This document shows positions 59,313-64,000 of a DNA stretch of 64,000 nt, piece by piece. The stretch comes from Chelatococcus sp. YT9 (GTDB lineage Bacteria > Pseudomonadota > Alphaproteobacteria > Rhizobiales > Beijerinckiaceae). Position 1 is the first letter of the stretch; every line of letters starts with the position of its first letter. Under the pieces are notes generated by a model, which saw only the letters and a list, made by a program, of their open reading frames with translations, did not search any database and was not told the DNA's origin. The stretch spans positions 170,637 through 234,636 of the forward strand of contig NZ_JAHBRW010000002.1 in assembly GCF_018398315.1 (NCBI RefSeq), written 5' to 3'. The position numbers and the translations under genes were made by a program.

Positions 59313-60638
59313 TCAGTTGAAGAAGCGGTTCTCAGGCCGCGGCAGGCCAAGATGCTCGCGCAGCGTCGTTCCCTCATACTCCAAGCGGAACAGGCCTCGC
59401 CTCTGCAGTTCGGGGATGACCTTGTCGACGAAATCGTCAAGCCCGCCCGGCAGATAAGGGAACATCACGTTGAAGCCATCGCTGGCTTCTGTCATGAGCC
59501 ATTCCTCCATCGCGTCGGCGATGGTCGCCGCGGTACCCACGAAAGCAAGACCGGCGTAGCCTCCCATGCGCTGGGCAAGTTGCCGAACCGTCAGATTATC
59601 GCGCTTGGCAAGGGCTATGGCTCTCTCACGCCCGCTTTTGCTCGCGTTGGTCTCTGGAATGTCCGGTAAAGGCCCGTCCGGGTCAAAGCGAGAAGCATCC
59701 TGTCCGATGGCAATCGACAGCGAGGCGATCGCGCTCTCATAGTCCACGAGGCTATCGAGATGCGCCCGCTTGGCCTGTGCTTCAGCGACAGAATCGCCCA
59801 CGACCACGAAGGCTCCAGGCAGGATCTTGAGATGATCGCGTTGGCGGCCGGCCTTTTCCACCCTGCTCTTCACATCGGCATAGAAACGTTGCCCCTCGGA
59901 CAGCGTGGAGGCCGCGGCGAAGACTACCTCCGCGGTTTCGGCCGCAATCTGACGTCCGGCCTCCGAAGCGCCGGCCTGAACGATGACGGGCCAGCCCTGG
60001 ACTGGTCGCGCGATGTTCAACGGGCCACGGACCGACAGATACGGCCCCTTATGGTCGAGAACATGAAGTTTGCCAGGGTCGAGATAGATGCCGTGATCGA
60101 CGTCCCGGATAAAGGCGTCGTCAGCAAAGCTATCCCAAAGCCCCGTAACAACATCGTAGAATTCTCGCGCCCTGATATAGCGTTCGTCATGGGCGATATG
60201 CTCTTCCAGCCCAAAATTCAAAGCCGCATCAGGATTGGCTGTCGTCACGATGTTCCAGCCGGCTCTGCCGCCGCTGATGTGGTCGAGCGACGCGAAGCGC
60301 CTCGCGATGTGGAACGGCGCGTCAAAGGTTGTCGACGCCGTGGCGACCAGCCCAATCCGCTCTGTCACCATTGCCAGCGCCGCCAGCAAGGTGAACGGCT
60401 CGAAAGAGGTGACCGTGTGACTGCGCTTCAGCGCCTCCAGAGGCATGTTCAGGACGGCGAGATGGTCCGCCATGAAGAAGGCATCGAACTTGGCGCGCTC
60501 AAGCTTCTGGGCGAACGTCGCGAGATGCCGCAGGTTGAAATTGGCGTCGGGATAGGCCCCCGGGTAACGCCAGGCGCCGGTGTGAATGCTGGCCGGCCGC
60601 ATGAAGGCCCCGAGGTGAAGGCGGCGAGACTGCGACAT
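59313..60638 (-). CDS. LLM-class flavin-dependent monooxygenase, NtaA/SnaA/DszA family
   Basis: 441-residue FMNH2-dependent monooxygenase. Family blocks: MRPASIHTGAWRYPGAYPDANFN near residues 13-35, FDAFFMADHLAVLNMP near 52-67, RRFASLDHISGGRAGWNIVTT near 113-133 and PVIVQAGASEAGRQIAAETAEVVF near 215-238. Relatives break C-S bonds (DszA), N-containing chelators (NtaA) or oxidise antibiotics. A sulfur or nitrogen scavenging role is plausible beside cysteine-related genes. It needs a flavin reductase; the nitroreductase at 58395 could partly supply this. Its promoter should lie in the AT-rich region near 60710-60745. Confidence 0.87.
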   Translation of the reverse strand: MSQSRRLHLGAFMRPASIHTGAWRYPGAYPDANFNLRHLATFAQKLERAKFDAFFMADHLAVLNMPLEALKRSHTVTSFEPFTLLAALAMVTERIGLVATASTTFDAPFHIARRFASLDHISGGRAGWNIVTTANPDAALNFGLEEHIAHDERYIRAREFYDVVTGLWDSFADDAFIRDVDHGIYLDPGKLHVLDHKGPYLSVRGPLNIARPVQGWPVIVQAGASEAGRQIAAETAEVVFAAASTLSEGQRFYADVKSRVEKAGRQRDHLKILPGAFVVVGDSVAEAQAKRAHLDSLVDYESAIASLSIAIGQDASRFDPDGPLPDIPETNASKSGRERAIALAKRDNLTVRQLAQRMGGYAGLAFVGTAATIADAMEEWLMTEASDGFNVMFPYLPGGLDDFVDKVIPELQRRGLFRLEYEGTTLREHLGLPRPENRFFN

Positions 60639-60989
60639 TGCAAGACCCTTGTGTTCAAGGCCGATCTTTCGAGGGAAAACTATTCAGTCTTCGACATCTC
60701 TGTGGTCTCACGACATATAAATACAGAATTCTTTTGTATAATGCGCGATAACCGCTGTGGCGGTGTGATACATGAAGTAGGGCGGCATGATCGGCGCTGC
60801 AAGGTCGCCATGGCGACTGGCATACGCCGGGGATACGAGCACGTCATTCGCCTCGAATCGCGCCGGCATGTTCTTTTCTATCGTGGGACGGTGTGCTAAC
60901 CATCAAAGTGATAGGATATGCGGACCTGCGAGATAATCTGAGAGCATGCCCGACGACGGCGACAGTACAGACGACAGTCGATACCGATG

Positions 60990-61017
60990 CTGGCTGGTGC
61001 CGCTTTTGCGCCGCCAG
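60990..61017 (+). promoter_or_regulatory. Leader hairpin 1 upstream of terC-like gene
   Basis: CTGGC and GGTGC (60990-61000, with one bulged T) pair with GCGCC and GCCAG (61008-61017) around a CGCTTTT loop, giving about ten base pairs with one wobble. It lies 40 bp before the terminator-like hairpin, in a leader arrangement. Confidence 0.45.
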
Positions 61018-61057
61018 CCTAACTCTCATGTTTTAAGCTGCGATCTGGAAGACGTGT

Positions 61058-61085
61058 GCCTCGGATATTCGATCCGGGGCTTTTT
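61058..61085 (+). terminator. Terminator-like hairpin 28 bp before the terC-like gene
   Basis: GCCTCGGAT (61058-61066) pairs with ATCCGGGGC (61072-61080) with one G-U wobble, loop ATTCG, followed by five T (61081-61085). This is a good intrinsic terminator, yet no gene precedes it on the plus strand for 1.8 kb, and the terC-like ATG is only 28 bp further. It therefore looks like an attenuator or the end of a small RNA. Confidence 0.65.
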
Positions 61086-61113
61086 GCGTTCACCCAATAC
61101 CCTGTAAGGCTGA

Positions 61114-62673
61114 ATGATGGAATTGCTCGCAGATCCGAACATCTGGATCGGCCTTGTCACGCTTATTGTTCTGGAAGTCGTTCTCGGTATCGACAACCTC
61201 GTGTTCATTGCGATTCTGGCCGACAAGCTCCCACCCAGCCAGCGCAACAAGGCGCGCATCATCGGCCTCTCCCTCGCGCTGATCATGCGCATCGGACTTC
61301 TGTTTTCGATCTCCTGGATCGTGAAGTTGACGCGACCGATCTTCAGTGTCAGCGACTTCTCCTTCTCGGGCCGTGATCTCATTTTGATCATCGGCGGTGT
61401 GTTCCTTCTGGCGAAGGGAACGATGGAGCTCCACGAGCGGCTTGAGGGAGCCCACAAGCCCAAAGAAGGCAAGGTTGTTCACGCCGTCTTCTGGCAAGTC
61501 ATTGTCCAGATCGTCGTCCTGGACGCGGTTTTCTCGCTTGATAGCGTCATCACCGCCGTCGGCATGGTTGACGAGCTCTGGGTGATGATCGTCGCGGTTT
61601 GCGTGGCCATGGCCGTGATGATGGTCGCCTCTGGGCCGCTCATGGCCTTCGTATCGAAGCATCCGACCGTCGTCATCCTCTGTCTCGGCTTCCTGCTGAT
61701 GATCGGCTTCAGCCTCGTGGTCGAAGGCTTTGGCATGCATATCCCGAAGGGATATCTCTATGCGGCGATCGGCTTCTCGGTCCTGATCGAGGCTGCCAAT
61801 CAAATCGGTCGCCACAATCGAGAAAAGCTGATCACCACGGGCGATCTCCGTGAGCGCACATCGGAAGCCGTATTGCGCATGCTCGGCGGGCGGGTGGGGC
61901 AAGCGCCAATGGGCGAGACAATCGACGTCATGGCGGAACAGGCTGCTCAAAGCGCCCTGTTCAAGCCAGAAGAAAAGGAAATGATCCGGGGCGTTCTCGA
62001 TCTCGGAGAACGTCCCGTCAGCTCCATCATGTCTCCACGCAATGAGGTCGAGTGGCTAAATCTCAATGAAAGCGCCGAACAGCTGCAGGCTTCGATCCGA
62101 AAACTGACGCATGGCCGGGTCATTCTGGCGCGCGATAAGGTCGATGATTTCGTAGGCGTGGCGATCACGAAGGAGCTGTTGAATTCACTTATCGACGGCG
62201 GGCCGATCGATTGGGGCCACCTCACGCGTCAGCCGGTCATCGTCCACGAGGCGACGGATGTTCTCAAGGTCATGGAACAGTTGCGGCGATCCCCTGTGCA
62301 ACTCGCCATGATCGTTGACGAATACGGCTCCTTCGAAGGGATCGCGACACCCACGGATATCCTCGAAGCCATCGCCGGCGAGTTTCCTGATATGGATGAG
62401 GAAGCCGCGGCTCTTGATCGCCAGGAAGATGGTTCCTGGATCGTCGACGGCTTCATCGATGTGCGTCAGCTCAGCGGTGCGCTCGGGCACGATCTCGTCG
62501 ACGATTCCAACCGCTATTCCACCCTCGGCGGCTATATTCTAACCCACTTGGGCCACCTGCCGGCAGTTCACGAAACTCTGGAGCTCAAAGGCCTGCGGTT
62601 CGATATCGTCTCGCTCGACAAGCGCAGCATCGGCAAGGTCCGGATCAGCCTGATCGATGACTTGGACGGCTGA
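61114..62673 (+). CDS. TerC family membrane protein with CBS pair and CorC/HlyC domain
   Basis: 519-residue inner-membrane protein, YegH/YoaE-like. About seven spans cover residues 1-235, with TerC acidic motifs in the membrane ([13 protein letters not shown] near residues 20-32; [16 protein letters not shown] near 136-151). A CBS domain pair follows (about 295-415: [26 protein letters not shown]), then a CorC/HlyC C-terminal domain (about 430-515). Such proteins are linked to metal-ion (Mn2+ in the TerC/Alx group) export or membrane stress. The start is the ATG at 61114, with another directly after. The leader contains a terminator-like hairpin. Confidence 0.88.
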   Translation: MMELLADPNIWIGLVTLIVLEVVLGIDNLVFIAILADKLPPSQRNKARIIGLSLALIMRIGLLFSISWIVKLTRPIFSVSDFSFSGRDLILIIGGVFLLAKGTMELHERLEGAHKPKEGKVVHAVFWQVIVQIVVLDAVFSLDSVITAVGMVDELWVMIVAVCVAMAVMMVASGPLMAFVSKHPTVVILCLGFLLMIGFSLVVEGFGMHIPKGYLYAAIGFSVLIEAANQIGRHNREKLITTGDLRERTSEAVLRMLGGRVGQAPMGETIDVMAEQAAQSALFKPEEKEMIRGVLDLGERPVSSIMSPRNEVEWLNLNESAEQLQASIRKLTHGRVILARDKVDDFVGVAITKELLNSLIDGGPIDWGHLTRQPVIVHEATDVLKVMEQLRRSPVQLAMIVDEYGSFEGIATPTDILEAIAGEFPDMDEEAAALDRQEDGSWIVDGFIDVRQLSGALGHDLVDDSNRYSTLGGYILTHLGHLPAVHETLELKGLRFDIVSLDKRSIGKVRISLIDDLDG

Positions 62674-62777
62674 CCGATGTGCAGGAGCGGCCCCTCATGG
62701 GGACCGCGCCTCGCCAGCGCGACTTGCGTACTCGGCGACATTCGTTCCGGGCTGACTTGCGCTAAGGGCGACTGGCG

Positions 62778-63986
62778 TCACCCCCGCGCGGGTTTCCCGG
62801 CTCGTCCGGCGAGCACAAGCAGGAGACCTCCCCCGGCAAGAATGGCCCCGGCGATCGGCACCGCGGCATAGCCCCATTCAAGGGCGATCACCGCCCCACC
62901 GACGCCCGCTCCCAAAGCATTGCCCAGATTGAACGCGCCGACGTTGATGGAGGAGGCAAGCCCCGGCGCTTCGGTCGCAAGCTGCATCACCCGCATTTGC
63001 AACGGCGGCACCACGGCGAAGGTTGCGGCGCCCCAAGCCAAAAGCGCCACCGCAGCACCAAGTTCGCTTCTCGCCAAGAGGGGGAAGACCAGCATGATCG
63101 CGGCCAACAGGGCGAGAAACAGCAACAGACTGCCGTCCAATGAGCGATCGGCGAGCCTCCCGCCGGCCATATTGCCGATGGTGAAGCCTATGCCGATCAA
63201 CACGAGCATCATCGTGATGAAACCGGGCTGCGCTCCGTTGAGATTGGCGAGGACCGGAGCGACATACGTGTAGAGTGTGAACATCGCGCCCGCACCGAGA
63301 ACCGTAGTCGCGAACGCAGCCAGCACCGCCGGTCTGCTGAGAACCCTCAGTTCGCGACGGAGATCCGGCATCCGCCCACGCTCGCCCCGCGGCAGCGCAA
63401 AAGCCAAGGCCGCCATGGCAAGGAGCCCGAGCCCCGCTGTTCCGGCAAATGCCATGCGCCAACCGATCTGCTGCCCGACCCAGGTCGCGGCCGGCACTCC
63501 GCCCACATTGGCGATCGTCAGGCCGAGAAACATGGTCGCAACCGCGCTCGCGCCCCTGCCGGGCGGCACGACGCTCGCTGCGACCAAGGACCCCAGGCCG
63601 AAAAACGCGCCATGGGCCAGGCTGGTCACGAGCCGGGCCATCATCAAGGTGCCATAGCCGGGAGCGGCCGCGGAGAGGAGATTACCCACGGTAAAAATCG
63701 CCATGAGCGCGATCAGTGCAGTCTTGCGCGACATCCGCCCCAACCCCAGCGTCATCAGGGGAGCCCCCAGCAACACGCCAAGCGCATAGGCACTGACGAG
63801 AAGACCCGCCTCCGGGATGGTGGCGCCCACGCCTTCGGCAATGACCGGAAGCAGCCCCATGGGCGCAAATTCCGTCGTTCCGATACCAAACGCACCCACA
63901 GCCAAGGCTAGCAAGGCCCAGGATGCATGTGACCGCGACGGCTCGGCGACCGCGGATGCCTCTTCGGCGGTTGTGCAAAGATTCAT
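62778..63986 (-). CDS. MFS transporter, DHA1 family (arabinose/purine/drug exporter-like)
   Basis: 402-residue inner-membrane transporter with twelve hydrophobic segments. It begins with a hydrophilic 20-residue N-terminus, then ALLALAVGAFGIGTTEFAPMGLLPVIAEG (first span, the NepI/AraJ-like TEF motif) and the antiporter motif A region GAPLMTLGLGRMSRKTALI near residues 74-92. Spans 7-12 follow a central loop PRGERGRMPDLRREL. It probably exports a small molecule by proton exchange. It is convergent with the terC-like gene across a 104-bp gap in which I see only a weak CCCC-TCAT-GGGG hairpin. Confidence 0.9.
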   Translation of the reverse strand: MNLCTTAEEASAVAEPSRSHASWALLALAVGAFGIGTTEFAPMGLLPVIAEGVGATIPEAGLLVSAYALGVLLGAPLMTLGLGRMSRKTALIALMAIFTVGNLLSAAAPGYGTLMMARLVTSLAHGAFFGLGSLVAASVVPPGRGASAVATMFLGLTIANVGGVPAATWVGQQIGWRMAFAGTAGLGLLAMAALAFALPRGERGRMPDLRRELRVLSRPAVLAAFATTVLGAGAMFTLYTYVAPVLANLNGAQPGFITMMLVLIGIGFTIGNMAGGRLADRSLDGSLLLFLALLAAIMLVFPLLARSELGAAVALLAWGAATFAVVPPLQMRVMQLATEAPGLASSINVGAFNLGNALGAGVGGAVIALEWGYAAVPIAGAILAGGGLLLVLAGRAGKPARG

Positions 63987-64000
63987 AGCAAGGTCTTCCT

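Larger units (their letters stand above)
60639..61113. other. Intergenic region upstream of terC with AT-rich promoter segment
   Basis: 475 bp without a gene. An AT-rich segment at 60713-60745 has a consensus TATAAT at 60737-60742 (plus strand), the palindrome AGAATTCT at 60725-60732 and the outer inverted repeat ATACA / TGTAT at 60721-60725 and 60735-60739. These sit where promoters for the monooxygenase (minus) and possibly a long terC leader (plus) would be. Two hairpins near the terC start are listed separately. Confidence 0.5.

Noticed and set aside
60900-61113. yybP-ykoY manganese riboswitch before the TerC gene
   Set aside because: The context suggests it, but I could not find the conserved core of that element; only two hairpins and a T-tract are visible, so I left it as an unnamed leader.
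1-64000. CRISPR arrays, transposons, integrases, tRNA-linked attachment sites
   Set aside because: I read both strands for repeats, transposase or integrase motifs and tRNA-like cloverleaf ends and saw none.

Overview
The window is GC-rich, densely packed bacterial DNA with about 59 protein genes. It has no tRNA or rRNA gene, insertion sequence, phage gene or CRISPR array that I can see. Many ABC importers with dedicated catabolic enzymes and local GntR, LacI, IclR and Lrp regulators, together with hydantoinase-type genes and frequent 4-bp ATGA/GTGA overlaps, point to an alphaproteobacterium. Hyphomicrobiales (Bosea, Chelatococcus, Labrys or Mesorhizobium-like) is most likely. The genus is a guess from gene content, not a measurement.

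Layout. (A) 1-5064: ABC importer of the iron/polyamine class (ATPase cut by the window start, binding protein, two permeases) with a translationally coupled LacI regulator. (B) 5074-14131: a sugar-type importer without an ATPase gene (minus strand), divergent from a six-gene operon (sugar epimerase-like TIM barrel, Gfo/Idh/MocA oxidoreductase, Tm-1-like/UPF0261 protein, PEP-hydrolase-like TIM barrel, VOC protein, D-2-hydroxyacid dehydrogenase) that ends in a clear terminator. (C) 14311-28868: GntR regulator and ornithine-cyclodeaminase-like gene (minus), then fumarylacetoacetase-like hydrolase, HyuA, HyuB, IclR regulator, DHDPS-like lyase, a five-gene branched-chain-amino-acid-type importer and an amidohydrolase. 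It looks like uptake and ring-opening catabolism of a cyclic amide, imide or lactone. (D) 28855-36029: amidohydrolase, aldo/keto reductase, two sugar permeases and two unrecognised genes (minus), divergent from a GntR regulator and a Tat-exported binding protein. This is probably an aldose oxidation (dehydrogenase plus lactonase) locus. (E) 36137-48947: quinone-reductase-like MDR protein, gamma-glutamyltransferase family protein and Lrp regulator (minus), divergent from a spermidine/putrescine-class importer, an unusual M28 peptidase homologue, an SDR, a ketopantoate-reductase-like protein, a 3-mercaptopyruvate sulfurtransferase-like protein and a VOC protein. (F) 48954-56539: GntR regulator divergent from a peptide-class importer (no ATPase genes), an M20-like hydrolase, a mu-crystallin/ornithine-cyclodeaminase family protein and a D-cysteine desulfhydrase-like enzyme. 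(G) 56554-63986: PfkB kinase, cupin, nitroreductase, NtaA/DszA-type flavin monooxygenase, TerC-CBS membrane protein with a structured leader, and an MFS exporter.

The most interesting signal is a 14-bp core, GATATATCATATAT, found three times in 8.3 kb: before the sulfurtransferase, between the GntR gene and the peptide-type importer, and in the promoter of the D-cysteine desulfhydrase-like gene. It defines a candidate GntR regulon for uptake and breakdown of a cysteine-related compound. Other points are a split bacterial counterpart of the plant Tm-1 protein inside a catabolic operon, a doubled GTAACG-N-CGTTAC operator, peptidase homologues with substituted catalytic or metal residues, a LivG-like ATPase with a broken signature motif, and an attenuator-like leader before terC. 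Functions are read from recognised motifs only; no similarity search was run.
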